From an uncultured Microbacterium sp. (GTDB lineage: Bacteria; Actinomycetota; Actinomycetes; Actinomycetales; Microbacteriaceae): a stretch of 64,000 nt of DNA. Location of the stretch: the NCBI RefSeq assembly GCF_947488465.1, contig NZ_CANKZA010000006.1:124001-188000 (forward strand), written 5' to 3'. Below, piece by piece: positions 8,096-17,654 of the stretch (positions are counted from its first letter, which is position 1; every line of letters begins with the position of its first letter). A program made the translations under genes and the position numbers. The notes beneath the pieces were generated by a model that did not search any database, was not told where the DNA came from, and was given only the letters and a program-made list of their open reading frames with translations.

Positions 8096-10000
8096 ATGAC
8101 CACTTCAGACTTCCGGCCGTTGGACGCGATGGAGGACGACCGCGACGCAGCACTCGCCCGGGCCGCTGCCGCGGGGCGTCTCGACGAGGACTTCCTCGAG
8201 CGCTTCGACGCGCACTTCCCCCGTCTGCACAGCCTGTTCACGCGGCTCTACGGTGACCGTCCCGACGGGCAGGAGCAGCTCGCGCAGGTCGTGGCTGCGG
8301 CATCCGCCTCATGGAACGGCCGCCCTCTCGATCTCAAGGTCCGCGACCGGCAGCGCGCGAGCGACCCGGACTGGTTCCAGTCCGAGCGGATGCTCGGCGG
8401 TGTCTGCTACGTCGACCGCTTCGGCGGCAACCTCGACGGCATTCGCGAGCAGATCCCGTATTTCCGCGAGCTCGGACTCACCTACCTGCACCTCATGCCG
8501 CTGTTCGACAGCCCCGACGGCGAGAACGACGGCGGCTACGCGGTGTCGAGCTACCGCCGGGTGAATCCGAGTCTCGGAACGATGGCACAACTGGCCGACC
8601 TCGCCGCTGAACTGCGGCTTGCCGGCATATCGCTCGTGCTCGACTTCATCTTCAACCACACGAGCAATCAGCACGAGTGGGCGCAGAAAGCCCTCGCCGG
8701 CGACCCCGAGTTCGAGGATTTCTATCTGATCTTCCCCGACCGCACCATGCCGGACGCCTTCGAGCGGACCACGCGTGAGATCTTCCCCGACGATCACCCC
8801 GGATCGTTCGTGCCCCTGGATGACGGCCGCTGGGTGTGGGCCACCTTCTACCGGTATCAGTGGGATCTGAACTACGCGAACCCCGCCGTGTTCCGGGCAA
8901 TGGCCGGCGAAATGCTGTTCCTCGCCAACCAGGGGGTCGAGGTCCTCCGCATGGATGCCGTCGCCTTCATCTGGAAGCAGCTCGGCACGTCGTGCGAGTC
9001 GCTCCCCGAAGCCCACCTGCTGCTGCAGGCGTTCAATGCCGTGTTGGCGATGGCAGCCCCGGGGATGGTGTTCAAGTCCGAGGCGATCGTGCACCCCGAT
9101 GAGGTCGCCTCCTACATATCGCCGGAGGAGTGCCGCCTCTCGTACAACCCGCTGCAGATGGCGCTGACGTGGGAAGCGCTCGCCACCCGCGACGGGCGCC
9201 TCTTGCAGCAGGCGCTCGAGCGCCGACACGCACTGCCGGGAGGGACCGCCTGGGTCAACTACGTGCGCAGCCACGACGACATCGGGTGGACGTTCGCCGA
9301 TGAGGATGCGGCGGAGTTCGGGATCGACGGCTACCGCCACCGCCAGTTCCTCAATCGCTTCTACACCGGCAAGCACGAGGGGACGTTCGCGCGTGGGGTG
9401 GCGTTCCAGGAGAACCCTGCGACAGGGGACGCACGGGTGACCGGGACCACGGCATCCCTCGCCGGGATCGAGGCGGGCGATGCGGCCGGGGAAGACCGGG
9501 TCGTGCTCGCGCACGCGATCGCCCTGTCGACCGGGGGCGTGCCGCTGCTCTACCTCGGCGACGAAGTCGCTCAGCTCAACGACTACTCCTACGCGGACGA
9601 TCCCGACCGCCGCGGCGACTCACGCTGGGTGCATCGCGGAAATCGTGCACGCGATCAATACGCGCGTCGGGGCGACCTCGCAACCCCCGCGGGCCGCGTG
9701 TTCCACCGGCTCACGAAACTCATCTCGGTGCGCCAGTCGACGCCCGAATTCGCGGGCAACGCACTCACGAGCTTCCGCACGTCGCACCACAGCGTCGTCG
9801 GCTATCAGCGTGTATCCGGCGACGCCGTGGTGCTCGTCCTCGCGAACGTGGCGGATGCCGAGGTTCAGATCGACCCGTTGACCCTCTCCGGCTTCGACCG
9901 CGCGGCGCGCGATCTCGTGCTCGGAGCGGACGTCGATCTCGACGAGGGCATCGTGCTCCGCCCCCACGGGTTCGTGTGGGTGCGGGTCACTCCGCTTTAG
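8096..10000 (+). CDS. Amylosucrase (GH13 family)
   Basis: This 634-residue GH13 enzyme aligns in order with known amylosucrases, which build alpha-1,4-glucan from sucrose and release fructose. Region I is [15 protein letters not shown]. The nucleophile is D287 in [11 protein letters not shown], the acid/base is E329 in FKSEAIVHP, and the stabiliser is D394 in [20 protein letters not shown]. All are shifted one residue from the Neisseria enzyme. An N-terminal helical domain (residues 1-90) and a C-terminal beta domain are present. A sucrose hydrolase role cannot be excluded, because single residues separate the two activities. There is no signal peptide, so it is cytoplasmic. It stops four bases past the convergent msrA stop. 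Confidence 0.85.
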   Translation: MTTSDFRPLDAMEDDRDAALARAAAAGRLDEDFLERFDAHFPRLHSLFTRLYGDRPDGQEQLAQVVAAASASWNGRPLDLKVRDRQRASDPDWFQSERMLGGVCYVDRFGGNLDGIREQIPYFRELGLTYLHLMPLFDSPDGENDGGYAVSSYRRVNPSLGTMAQLADLAAELRLAGISLVLDFIFNHTSNQHEWAQKALAGDPEFEDFYLIFPDRTMPDAFERTTREIFPDDHPGSFVPLDDGRWVWATFYRYQWDLNYANPAVFRAMAGEMLFLANQGVEVLRMDAVAFIWKQLGTSCESLPEAHLLLQAFNAVLAMAAPGMVFKSEAIVHPDEVASYISPEECRLSYNPLQMALTWEALATRDGRLLQQALERRHALPGGTAWVNYVRSHDDIGWTFADEDAAEFGIDGYRHRQFLNRFYTGKHEGTFARGVAFQENPATGDARVTGTTASLAGIEAGDAAGEDRVVLAHAIALSTGGVPLLYLGDEVAQLNDYSYADDPDRRGDSRWVHRGNRARDQYARRGDLATPAGRVFHRLTKLISVRQSTPEFAGNALTSFRTSHHSVVGYQRVSGDAVVLVLANVADAEVQIDPLTLSGFDRAARDLVLGADVDLDEGIVLRPHGFVWVRVTPL

Positions 10001-10542
10001 ACGGCGGCATCCACATCGCGTGCGGGCAGCACCCAACCAGGACGCACGAAATGGCACGTGTACCCGTGCGGAATGCGGATCAGGTAGTCCTGGTGCTCGG
10101 GTTCGGCCTCCCAGAACGGACCTGCCGGTTCGATCGTCGTCACGGCCTTGTTCGGCCACAGTCCCGACGCATCCACGTCGGCGATCGTGTCGCGGGCGAC
10201 TTGCTCCTGCTCGGCCGTCAGCGGGAAGATCGCCGACCGGTAACTCGTTCCGACATCGTTGCCCTGGCGGTTGAGAGTCGACGGGTCGTGGATCTGGAAG
10301 AAGAACGCGAGGACATCGCGGTACGTCGTCTTCGTCGGATCGAAGACGATCTCGACCGCCTCCGCGTGGCCCGGGTGGTTGCGGTAGGTCGCGTGATCGT
10401 TCTGGCCACCGGTGTAGCCGACACGGGTGTCGAGCACGCCCGGCTGACGGCGGATCAGGTCTTCGACGCCCCAGAAACAGCCGCCGGCGAGCACGGCGGT
10501 TTCGGTGCCGGGGGTGCGGGTGATGGATCCGGTGTCGCTCAT
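9997..10542 (-). CDS. msrA: Peptide-methionine (S)-S-oxide reductase MsrA
   Basis: This 181-residue enzyme reduces the S-epimer of methionine sulfoxide in proteins, using thioredoxin. The catalytic cysteine lies in [16 protein letters not shown], followed by the family blocks [20 protein letters not shown] and [20 protein letters not shown]. The start ATG overlaps the msrB stop (ATGA), so the two reductases are translationally coupled and repair both sulfoxide epimers. No C-terminal resolving-cysteine pair is evident. Confidence 0.93.
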   Translation of the reverse strand: MSDTGSITRTPGTETAVLAGGCFWGVEDLIRRQPGVLDTRVGYTGGQNDHATYRNHPGHAEAVEIVFDPTKTTYRDVLAFFFQIHDPSTLNRQGNDVGTSYRSAIFPLTAEQEQVARDTIADVDASGLWPNKAVTTIEPAGPFWEAEPEHQDYLIRIPHGYTCHFVRPGWVLPARDVDAAV

Positions 10543-11102
10543 GATGCGTTCTCCTGGGTCGTGGTGTCCGGGAACAGGGTGCGGTATTCACCGTAGCCCT
10601 GCTGGTCGAGCTCGGCGGCGGGGACGAATCTCAGCGCCGCGGAGTTCATGCAGTAGCGGAGGTCGCCGGCATCCCGCGGGCCGTCGTCGAAGACGTGCCC
10701 GAGGTGACTGTCGGCTCCCGCGGAGCGCACCTCCGTGCGCTTCATCCACAGCATTCCGTCGACGTTCTCGGTCACCGCCGAGGGGTCGATAGGCCGCGTG
10801 AAACTCGGCCACCCGGTTCCGCTGTCGAACTTGTCGGTAGACGAGAACAGGGGTTGGCCGGAGACGACATCGACATAGATGCCGTCGTCATGCGTGTCCC
10901 AGTAGGCGTTGCGGAACGGCGGCTCGGTGCCGTCGTCCTGCGTGACCCGGTACTGGGAGGGCGTGAGGCGGCTGAGGGCATCGGCCGTCGCGCGGTAGTC
11001 CTGGGGCATGCTGCCGAGCGGGCTGCCCCCGACCGTGACCGCGGAGATCTGAAGCCCCGTATCGCCGAGGGATCGGATCCAGTCCTGTGGTGCGTGCGTC
11101 AT
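10539..11102 (-). CDS. msrB: Peptide-methionine (R)-S-oxide reductase MsrB with a grafted aldo-keto-reductase-like N-terminus
   Basis: From about residue 36 this 187-residue protein is a normal Msr[50 protein letters not shown] and catalytic Cys in [11 protein letters not shown]. The zinc CxxC pairs of many MsrBs are not visible. The first ~35 residues do not belong to Msr[21 protein letters not shown] followed by MP is the N-terminal signature of aldo-keto reductases of the D-threo-aldose dehydrogenase type. The start ATG at 11102 has GAAGG ten bases upstream, and internal starts lack a binding site. The likely origin is an in-frame deletion joining two neighbouring genes. Confidence 0.85.
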   Translation of the reverse strand: MTHAPQDWIRSLGDTGLQISAVTVGGSPLGSMPQDYRATADALSRLTPSQYRVTQDDGTEPPFRNAYWDTHDDGIYVDVVSGQPLFSSTDKFDSGTGWPSFTRPIDPSAVTENVDGMLWMKRTEVRSAGADSHLGHVFDDGPRDAGDLRYCMNSAALRFVPAAELDQQGYGEYRTLFPDTTTQENAS

Positions 11103-11238
11103 CGAATCGCGCCTTCCGTGGGGATCGGCCGGCATCCGTGCACGACCTTCCTCCATCGTGCCGCATTCGCTCGGTCGGGCCGCACCGGGCTGGGCATGAC
11201 ACTCTTGGAGGGTCCACCGCATCCGTTCGGAGAAGCCC

Positions 11239-11646
11239 ATGCCCTTCCCCCGTCTCGTCGTCGGCAGCACCGCCCTGCTCGTGTCCGTCGCTGCGCTCAC
11301 CGCATGCTCGGCGACCACGGGTCCGCAGAGCACCCAGGACGCATGCGGGGTGCTCGCGGAAGGCCTCGGGAACGTGCAGGAGCAGGTGACTGCCGCCGAT
11401 ACCGCGTTGCTGGCCGGGGACATGACCACAGCGCAGTCGAACCTCGCCTCTGCCTCGGCCGGTCTCTACTCCGTCTCTCCACAGATCACCAACGAGCAGA
11501 TCTCGCCGATTCTCGACGACCTGATCACCGGCCTGAATGACGTCCACGCTGCTGCCGAGCCGGACGCCGCGCCCGAAGCGCTGGATGCCGCGTCCAGCGG
11601 GCTGCGGGACGCCGTGGAGCGCTTCAACGAGCCCTGCGGGGGCTGA
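11239..11646 (+). CDS. Small secreted lipoprotein, function unknown
   Basis: This 135-residue protein has a lipoprotein signal: basic start (MPFPR), hydrophobic stretch, and lipobox LTAC with Cys23. The mature part is alanine-rich and helical ([39 protein letters not shown]) with cysteines near both ends. It probably forms a small helical bundle outside the membrane. I recognise no family. It is divergent from msrB. Confidence 0.7.
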   Translation: MPFPRLVVGSTALLVSVAALTACSATTGPQSTQDACGVLAEGLGNVQEQVTAADTALLAGDMTTAQSNLASASAGLYSVSPQITNEQISPILDDLITGLNDVHAAAEPDAAPEALDAASSGLRDAVERFNEPCGG

Positions 11647-11691
11647 TCGTTCGCGCACGGCGGCACCAGGACTGATCGGGCGGGAGAGCGT

Positions 11692-12633
11692 TCACCCCCG
11701 CAGTTCGACCCCGTATTCGGCGACGACCACGCGCACCTCGGCGAGGTAGCGTTGAGCTCCTTCGGTCAGCGGGATTCCGGAGTGACCGATCCAGCCGATC
11801 TCGATGCGCTCGTCGACCTGGAGGGGGATGGCGACGATCTCCGGGTCGAGGTCGTCACTGACGATGCCTGTCGAAATCGTGTAGCCGTCGAGTCCGATCA
11901 TGAGGTTGAAGATGGTCGCACGGTCGGAGACCCGGATGTCTCGTGCGCTCGACAGCGTCGACAGGATCTCCTCGGCGAAGTAGAACGAGTTGTTCGCGCC
12001 TTGGTCGAATGTCAGCCGCGGCGAGTTAGCGAGGTCGTCGAGGGTGACGCGCTCACGCGCGGCGAGCGGATTCTTCCGCGAGATGAAGATGTGCGGCTGG
12101 GCGAGGAACAGCGGGTGGAAGGCGAGCCCGGAGTCGCGGAGGAGCTTGTCGATGACCTTCCGGTTGAAGTCGTTCCGATAGAGGATGCCGAGTTCACTGC
12201 GGAGGGTCCGGACGTCCTCGATGATGTCCCACGTCCGCGTCTCACGCAGCGAGAACTCGTACTCGTCCGCACCACTGGCCTTCACCATCCGCACGAAGGC
12301 GTCGACGACGAAGGAGTAGTGCTGCGCCGACACTCCTAGCAGGCGCCTCGACGGAGGCCGCCCGAGGTAGCGCTGTTCGAGGAGCGCGGCCTGTTCTACG
12401 ACCTGGCGCGCGTATCCCAGGAACTCCGCGCCATCCGCGGTGAGGGTCACGCCGCGCGCAGAGCGGAGGAGGAGGGTGCGGCCCACGCGCGCCTCGAGTT
12501 CTCGCATCGCCGCGGACATCGTCGGCTGGGAGACGAAGAGGAGGTCCGCGGCGGCGCTGATCGATCCCTCCGCGGCGACCTCGATGAAGTACTGAAGCTG
12601 CTGCAGCGTGATGCTCGCAGATCCTCGGGGCAT
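11692..12633 (-). CDS. LysR family transcriptional regulator, divergent from mesXD
   Basis: This 313-residue regulator has an N-terminal winged helix (LQQLQYFIEVAAEGSISAAA, SQPTMSAAMRELEARVGRTL) and a periplasmic-binding-protein-like effector domain. It is transcribed away from mesX across a 123-bp gap containing a perfect palindrome at 12642-12659. LysR proteins usually control the divergent gene, so it most likely regulates the methionine synthase pair in response to sulfur or methionine status. That target is inference. Confidence 0.88.
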   Translation of the reverse strand: MPRGSASITLQQLQYFIEVAAEGSISAAADLLFVSQPTMSAAMRELEARVGRTLLLRSARGVTLTADGAEFLGYARQVVEQAALLEQRYLGRPPSRRLLGVSAQHYSFVVDAFVRMVKASGADEYEFSLRETRTWDIIEDVRTLRSELGILYRNDFNRKVIDKLLRDSGLAFHPLFLAQPHIFISRKNPLAARERVTLDDLANSPRLTFDQGANNSFYFAEEILSTLSSARDIRVSDRATIFNLMIGLDGYTISTGIVSDDLDPEIVAIPLQVDERIEIGWIGHSGIPLTEGAQRYLAEVRVVVAEYGVELRG

Positions 12634-12641
12634 AGATAAAT

Positions 12642-12659
12642 CCTATACGAGAGTATAGG
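12642..12659. promoter_or_regulatory. Palindromic operator between lysR and mesX
   Basis: A perfect 7-4-7 dyad, CCTATAC-GAGA-GTATAGG, starts nine bases upstream of the lysR start codon. LysR boxes have T-N11-A symmetry, and the inner TATAC...GTATA fits. The position suggests autorepression plus control of mesX. Confidence 0.6.
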
Positions 12660-12756
12660 TGACGCATGTTACTCGATAGTTCCGGCATCCCGGCACGATG
12701 GTCGTACTCACTTCCGCAAGGCCGAGCCCGGCCGACCAGCCCCGAATTGGCCGCTC

Positions 12757-13749
12757 ATGGCGAACGCATTCACCTTCACGATCACCACCACCCCGTTCGA
12801 CGAGGACTACGCCCCGTCGGAGAGCTCCCGCATCACCACGAACTTCGCCAACCTGGCACGGGGAGAGAGCCGTCGACAGAACCTCCGCAACGCGCTGACG
12901 ATGATCGAGCACCGCGTCAACGAACTCGTCCACGCGGACGATTCGAACGGAAACCGGTACGGCATCGAGCTGGAGATCGTCTCCGCAGACCTGGAGTTCA
13001 CGTCGGGAGGCGTCGACCAGAGGTTCCCCCTTCTCGAAGTCCTCGACATCCAGATCGTGGACCGGCAGAACGGCGAGCGCAGCCACGGGATCGTGGGGAA
13101 CAACTTCTCGTCGTACGTCCGCGACTTCGACTTCAGCGTGGTGCTGCCGGCGGCAGCCGCGGCGGCCGGGAAGCACATCGTCCCGGACGATTTCGGCGAG
13201 CTGCACGGGAAGCTCTTCCGGCACTTCCTCGCCTCGGACGCCTACCGCGAACGCTTCGAGGCATCGCCGGTAATCTGCATCAGCGTGTCGACGAGCAAGA
13301 CCTACACCCGAACCGACTACCGCCACCCCGTTCTCGGAGTCGAGTACCAGCAGGACGAGTACTCGCTGACTGATGAGTACTTCGGACGGATGGGGCTCAA
13401 GGTCCGGTACTTCATGCCTCCCGGAAGTGTCGCGCCGCTCGCGTTCTACTTCCGCGGAGACCTCGTGGGCGACTACACCGATTTGCAGCTGAGCGGCACG
13501 ATCGGAACGATGGAGACGTTCCAGAAGATCTATCGGCCGGAGATCTACAACGCGAACTCCCCCGCCGCCGATGTCTATCGCCCGCGCCTGGACCATCAGG
13601 ACTACACAGCGACACAGATCTCCTACGACCGTGTGGAGCGCAGCGAACTCGCGAAGAAACAGGGCGCGTACACCGAGGAGCACTTCATGAAGCCGCATAA
13701 GGAGGCCCTCGAGCAGTGGGCCGCCTCCGACGCCGTGCTCGCCCGATGA
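12757..13749 (+). CDS. mesX: MesX (DUF1852), oxygenase-like partner of methionine synthase MesD
   Basis: This 330-residue protein is of the DUF1852 family, recognisable from its ordered blocks: FTITTTPFDEDYAPSESSRI, NFANLARGESRRQNLRNALT, SSYVRDFDFSVVLP, VSTSKTYTRTDYRHPVLG, DEYFGRMGLKVRYFMPPGS. Published comparative genomics and fitness work named DUF1852 MesX and showed that MesD needs it, and oxygen, to make methionine without folate. mesD follows with an ATGA overlap. The start at ATG 12757 has a weak ribosome binding site. Upstream lies a palindrome shared with the divergent LysR gene. Confidence 0.85.
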   Translation: MANAFTFTITTTPFDEDYAPSESSRITTNFANLARGESRRQNLRNALTMIEHRVNELVHADDSNGNRYGIELEIVSADLEFTSGGVDQRFPLLEVLDIQIVDRQNGERSHGIVGNNFSSYVRDFDFSVVLPAAAAAAGKHIVPDDFGELHGKLFRHFLASDAYRERFEASPVICISVSTSKTYTRTDYRHPVLGVEYQQDEYSLTDEYFGRMGLKVRYFMPPGSVAPLAFYFRGDLVGDYTDLQLSGTIGTMETFQKIYRPEIYNANSPAADVYRPRLDHQDYTATQISYDRVERSELAKKQGAYTEEHFMKPHKEALEQWAASDAVLAR

Positions 13750-14816
13750 CCCGCGAAGACGCGTCGAGCATGCCCTCGCCCCTGCCGCACCTGCTGCCCA
13801 CCGCGATCGTCGGCAGCCTGCCGAAGCCATCATGGCTCGCCGAGCCTGAAACGCTCTGGTCCCCCTGGAAACTGGAGGGCGAAGCGCTGGTCGAAGGAAA
13901 GCAGGATGCCCTGCGCAGCGCCGTGCAGGAGCAGTGCCGGCGCGGGATCGACATCATCAGCGACGGCGAGCAGACCCGTCAGCATTTCGTCACGACGTTC
14001 ATCGAGCACCTCGACGGCGTCGACTTCGCGCAGCGCGAGACCGTCCGCATCCGAAACCGGTATGACGCGAGCGTGCCGACCGTCGTCGGCGCTGTCAGCC
14101 GCCCGACGTCGGTGTTCGTCGAGGATGCCGCCTTCCTCCGCCAGCAGACCGATCAGCCCATCAAGTGGGCTCTCCCCGGCCCGATGACGATGATCGACAC
14201 CTTGTCGGACCGCCACTACAAGAGTCGCGAGAAGCTGGCATGGGAATTCGCGACGATTCTCAACCAGGAGGCGCGGGAGCTCGAGGCGGCCGGCGTCGAC
14301 ATCATCCAGTTCGATGAGCCGGCCTTCAACGTCTTCTTCGACGAGGTCCAGGACTGGGGCGTTGCCACGCTTGAACGAGCGGCGGAGGGGTTGCGCGCCG
14401 AAACGGCCGTCCATATCTGCTACGGGTACGGGATCACGGCGAACACCGAGTGGAAGGCCACGCTCGGGTCGGAGTGGCGACAGTACGAGGAGTCCTTTCC
14501 GCTTCTGCAGCGTTCGAGCATCGACATCATCTCGTTGGAGTGCCACCACTCCCATGTGCCGGTGGAGCTCATCGAACTCGTCCGTGGCAAGAAGGTCATG
14601 CTGGGCGCGATCGATGTCGCGAGCACGACGGTCGAGACGCCGGAGGAAGTCGCCGACACCCTCCGCAGTGCACTCCGCTTCGTCGACGCGGACAAGCTCA
14701 TCGCGAGCACCAACTGCGGCATGGCACCGCTGGCGCGGGACGTCGCCCTCGGGAAGATGAGTGCTCTCAGCGCGGGTGCCGGCATCTTGCGGCAGGAGCT
14801 CGCCGGGGCGGCCTGA
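13746..14816 (+). CDS. mesD: MesD, folate-independent methionine synthase (MetE catalytic-domain-like)
   Basis: This 356-residue protein equals only the C-terminal catalytic barrel of cobalamin-independent methionine synthase, without the folate-binding N-terminal half. The start (TAIVGSLPKPSWL) and the zinc/homocysteine site are present: His and Cys in VHICYGYG, Glu in ISLECHHS, and the last Cys in STNCGMAPLARD. With MesX next to it, this is the MesD class of core methionine synthase, which uses an unidentified methyl donor in an oxygen-dependent way. The ATG at 13746 overlaps the mesX stop. It probably supports methionine synthesis without methyl-tetrahydrofolate. Confidence 0.85.
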   Translation: MTREDASSMPSPLPHLLPTAIVGSLPKPSWLAEPETLWSPWKLEGEALVEGKQDALRSAVQEQCRRGIDIISDGEQTRQHFVTTFIEHLDGVDFAQRETVRIRNRYDASVPTVVGAVSRPTSVFVEDAAFLRQQTDQPIKWALPGPMTMIDTLSDRHYKSREKLAWEFATILNQEARELEAAGVDIIQFDEPAFNVFFDEVQDWGVATLERAAEGLRAETAVHICYGYGITANTEWKATLGSEWRQYEESFPLLQRSSIDIISLECHHSHVPVELIELVRGKKVMLGAIDVASTTVETPEEVADTLRSALRFVDADKLIASTNCGMAPLARDVALGKMSALSAGAGILRQELAGAA

Positions 14817-14959
14817 CCGCGAACGTGCATCCGGCGAGAGTGATCGCGAGACCGAAACCCGTGAGCAACGCGATTCGATCGTTGTCAAGCGGCCTCGGCC
14901 ATCCCACCCGCCGATGTAGTCTTCCAGAGGTGTCCCCCGCACCCGAGAAGAGGCAGACC

Positions 14960-17557
14960 GTGGTCGAAGCCGTACCCCCGGCCCGCTCCGGCCTGACCCC
15001 TGGCATCGTCGTGACCGGCGCGCGCGAGCACAACCTCCAGAGCGTCGCGGTGGAGATCCCGCGCGACGCGCTCGTGGCCTTCACCGGCGTCTCCGGATCC
15101 GGCAAGAGCTCGCTGGCATTCGGCACGCTCTACGCCGAGGCGCAGCGTCGCTACTTCGAGTCGGTGGCGCCCTACGCCCGCCGCCTGATCAGCCAGGTCG
15201 GCGTCCCGGACGTCGACGCGATCACGGGTCTGCCTCCGGCCGTCGCGCTGCCCCAGCAAAGGAACGCCGGGAGCGCGCGTTCGACTGTCGGAAGCGCCAC
15301 CACGATCGGGAGCGTCGTGCGCATGCTCTTCTCACGCGCGGGGACATATCCGGCCGGGGCGGCGATGCTGTTCGCCGAGGACTTCTCGGCGAACACGGTC
15401 CAGGGTGCCTGCCCGGAGTGCCACGGCATCGGCCAGGTCTACGACGTGCCGCTGCACCTGATGGTGCCCGACGATTCACTGTCGATTCGCGATGGCGCAC
15501 TCGCCGCCTGGCCGACGGCCTGGCATGGCAAACAGCTCCGCGACAGTCTCATCTCCCTCGGCTACGACATCGACGTTCCCTGGCGCGATCTGACCCAGGA
15601 GCAGCGCGACTGGGCGCTGCTCACCGACGAGTCGCCGCAAGTGCCGATCTACACGGACCGTTCTCCTGCGGACGTGCGCAAGGCGGTCGCGGCCGGCGTG
15701 GAACCGCGCTACATGAGCACGTTCCTCGGAGTCAGACGCTACGTGCTCGACACGTTCGCGGGGTCCAAGAGCGCCAGAATGCGCGAGAAGGCCGCGAGCT
15801 TCATGGAGAGCGTCCGCTGCCCCCTGTGCGACGGACGTCGACTCAAGCCCGAAGCACTCGCGGTCACCTTCGAGGGCTACGACGTCACGCGTTTCGCCGG
15901 ACTCCCCCTGGAGGACCTCGCAGCCCTGCTCGACAATGTCCTCTCGCCCGACTGGATGCCGGCTGAGATCGTTGCGGCATCCGCCGCCGAACCGCTCGCC
16001 CCGGAGAAGCGGCTGGCGGCGCAGCGACTCGTCCGCGAGCTTCTCGACCGCCTTTCTCCGATCCTCGACCTGGGGTTGGGATACCTGTCGCTCGATCGTG
16101 CGACGCCCACGCTGTCGTCTGGTGAGCTGCAGCGGATGCGGCTCGCCACCCAGGTCCTGTCACAGCTTTTCGGGGTGATGTTCGTCCTCGACGAGCCGTC
16201 GGCGGGGCTGCATCCTGCCGACACCGAGGCGCTGCTGCGCATTCTGCGGGCGCTCCGCGACGGCGGGAACACGGTGTACTTCGTGGAGCACTCGGTAGAC
16301 GTCATCCGTCACGCGGAATGGATCGTCGACATCGGCCCGGGTGCCGGCGCCGCCGGCGGGACGATCGTCTACTCCGGCCCCCTCGACGGGCTTCGCGACG
16401 TCGAAGCGTCCGTCACTCGACGCTACCTGTTCGATAATGCCAGTCCGCGAGAAGGACGGCCTGCGGCGATCGCTCCACGCGAGCCGGACGGGCACCTCAC
16501 CCTCGTCGATGTCGTCCGGAACAACCTGACCGGGTTGTCGGTGTCGATTCCGCTCGGATGCCTCACCGCGGTGACCGGCATCTCGGGCTCGGGCAAGTCG
16601 ACGCTGGTCACCCAGGCGCTCCCCGATCTGCTGAAGGCGAACCTCTCCAGTGACCTGAACGATGCGGCGACGGAGTCCGAATCGGAGGGCCTCGCCTCCG
16701 ACGACCCACTCCTGTCCGTCGCACCCATAACGACGGCCGGCTCCGTGTCGGGATCCGCGGCGCGGGTCAGCCGCGTGGTTCAGGTCAGCCAGAAGCCGAT
16801 CGGACGCACACCGCGCTCGAACGTCGCCACCTACACCGGGTTGTTCGATCGCATCCGAGCGCTGTTCGCCGCGAGCCCCGAGGCCCGCAGCCGGCGCTAC
16901 CCGGCCAGCCGGTTCTCCTTCAACCTGCCGAGTGGCCGGTGCCCGACGTGCAAGGGTGAGGGGACGGTGCAGGTGGAGCTGCTCTTCCTGCCGACCGTCC
17001 ACGCTCCCTGCAGCACGTGCGGCGGCACGCGCTACAACCCGGAGACGCTGGAGATCCGCCTGCACGGCGCCAACATCGCCGACGTCCTCGGCATGAGCGT
17101 CCGCGACGCCCGCGAGCTCTTCGTCGATGACGCAGAGGTCACGCGCCATCTCGACGCGCTCCTCGATGTCGGGCTCGGCTACATCCCGCTCGGCCAGCCC
17201 GCGACAGAGCTCTCCGGCGGCGAGGCGCAGCGCGTGAAGCTCGCATCGGAGCTCCGCCGCGCCCAACGCGGTGACACCCTGTATCTGCTCGACGAGCCGA
17301 CCTCGGGACTGCATCCCGCCGACGCGGACCGACTCCTCGGCCACCTCCAGAGCCTGGTCGACGGCGGCAACACGGTCGTGATCGTGGAGCACGACATGCG
17401 GATCGTCGCGCAGGCCGACTGGGTCATCGACATGGGCCCCGGGGCCGGCGATGCGGGCGGTCAGGTCGTCGCTCAGGGGACGCCGCGAGATGTGTCGGCG
17501 GCCTCAGGAAGTGTCACCGCGCCGTTCCTCGCGGCGGCCATCGCCGCGCGCGACTGA
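14960..17557 (+). CDS. UvrA-like excinuclease ABC ATPase (short UvrA paralogue)
   Basis: This 865-residue tandem ABC ATPase is of the UvrA family. The first Walker A is GVSGSGKSSLAFGTLYAEAQ, with signature TLSSGELQRMRLATQVL. The second Walker A is GISGSGKSTL, with signature ELSGGEAQRVKLASELRRAQ. Zinc-finger CxxC pairs are seen in CPECHGIGQ, CPLCDGRR, CPTCKGEG and CSTCGGTRY. At 865 residues it is shorter than housekeeping UvrA (~950). It resembles the paralogues (UvrA2 or self-resistance type) that lack the UvrB-binding region and are linked to tolerance of DNA-binding compounds. I chose GTG 14960 because GAAGAGG lies six bases upstream; GTG 14930 is possible. No uvrB or uvrC is nearby. Confidence 0.85.
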   Translation: MVEAVPPARSGLTPGIVVTGAREHNLQSVAVEIPRDALVAFTGVSGSGKSSLAFGTLYAEAQRRYFESVAPYARRLISQVGVPDVDAITGLPPAVALPQQRNAGSARSTVGSATTIGSVVRMLFSRAGTYPAGAAMLFAEDFSANTVQGACPECHGIGQVYDVPLHLMVPDDSLSIRDGALAAWPTAWHGKQLRDSLISLGYDIDVPWRDLTQEQRDWALLTDESPQVPIYTDRSPADVRKAVAAGVEPRYMSTFLGVRRYVLDTFAGSKSARMREKAASFMESVRCPLCDGRRLKPEALAVTFEGYDVTRFAGLPLEDLAALLDNVLSPDWMPAEIVAASAAEPLAPEKRLAAQRLVRELLDRLSPILDLGLGYLSLDRATPTLSSGELQRMRLATQVLSQLFGVMFVLDEPSAGLHPADTEALLRILRALRDGGNTVYFVEHSVDVIRHAEWIVDIGPGAGAAGGTIVYSGPLDGLRDVEASVTRRYLFDNASPREGRPAAIAPREPDGHLTLVDVVRNNLTGLSVSIPLGCLTAVTGISGSGKSTLVTQALPDLLKANLSSDLNDAATESESEGLASDDPLLSVAPITTAGSVSGSAARVSRVVQVSQKPIGRTPRSNVATYTGLFDRIRALFAASPEARSRRYPASRFSFNLPSGRCPTCKGEGTVQVELLFLPTVHAPCSTCGGTRYNPETLEIRLHGANIADVLGMSVRDARELFVDDAEVTRHLDALLDVGLGYIPLGQPATELSGGEAQRVKLASELRRAQRGDTLYLLDEPTSGLHPADADRLLGHLQSLVDGGNTVVIVEHDMRIVAQADWVIDMGPGAGDAGGQVVAQGTPRDVSAASGSVTAPFLAAAIAARD

Positions 17558-17601
17558 CGAGCGCCACACGGTGGGGCCCTCTGACCCCGACCGCTTCCCG
17601 C

Positions 17602-17640
17602 AACACGAAAGACCCGCGGATTCCGCGGGCCTTTCGTGTT
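17602..17640. terminator. Bidirectional hairpin terminator
   Basis: A ~17-bp stem has outer arms AACACGAAAG/CTTTCGTGTT and inner arms CCCGCGG/CCGCGGG around a three-base loop. It lies between the convergent UvrA-like gene and the membrane-protein remnant, and can serve both strands. Confidence 0.75.
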
Positions 17641-17654
17641 GCAGATCAGACCGA

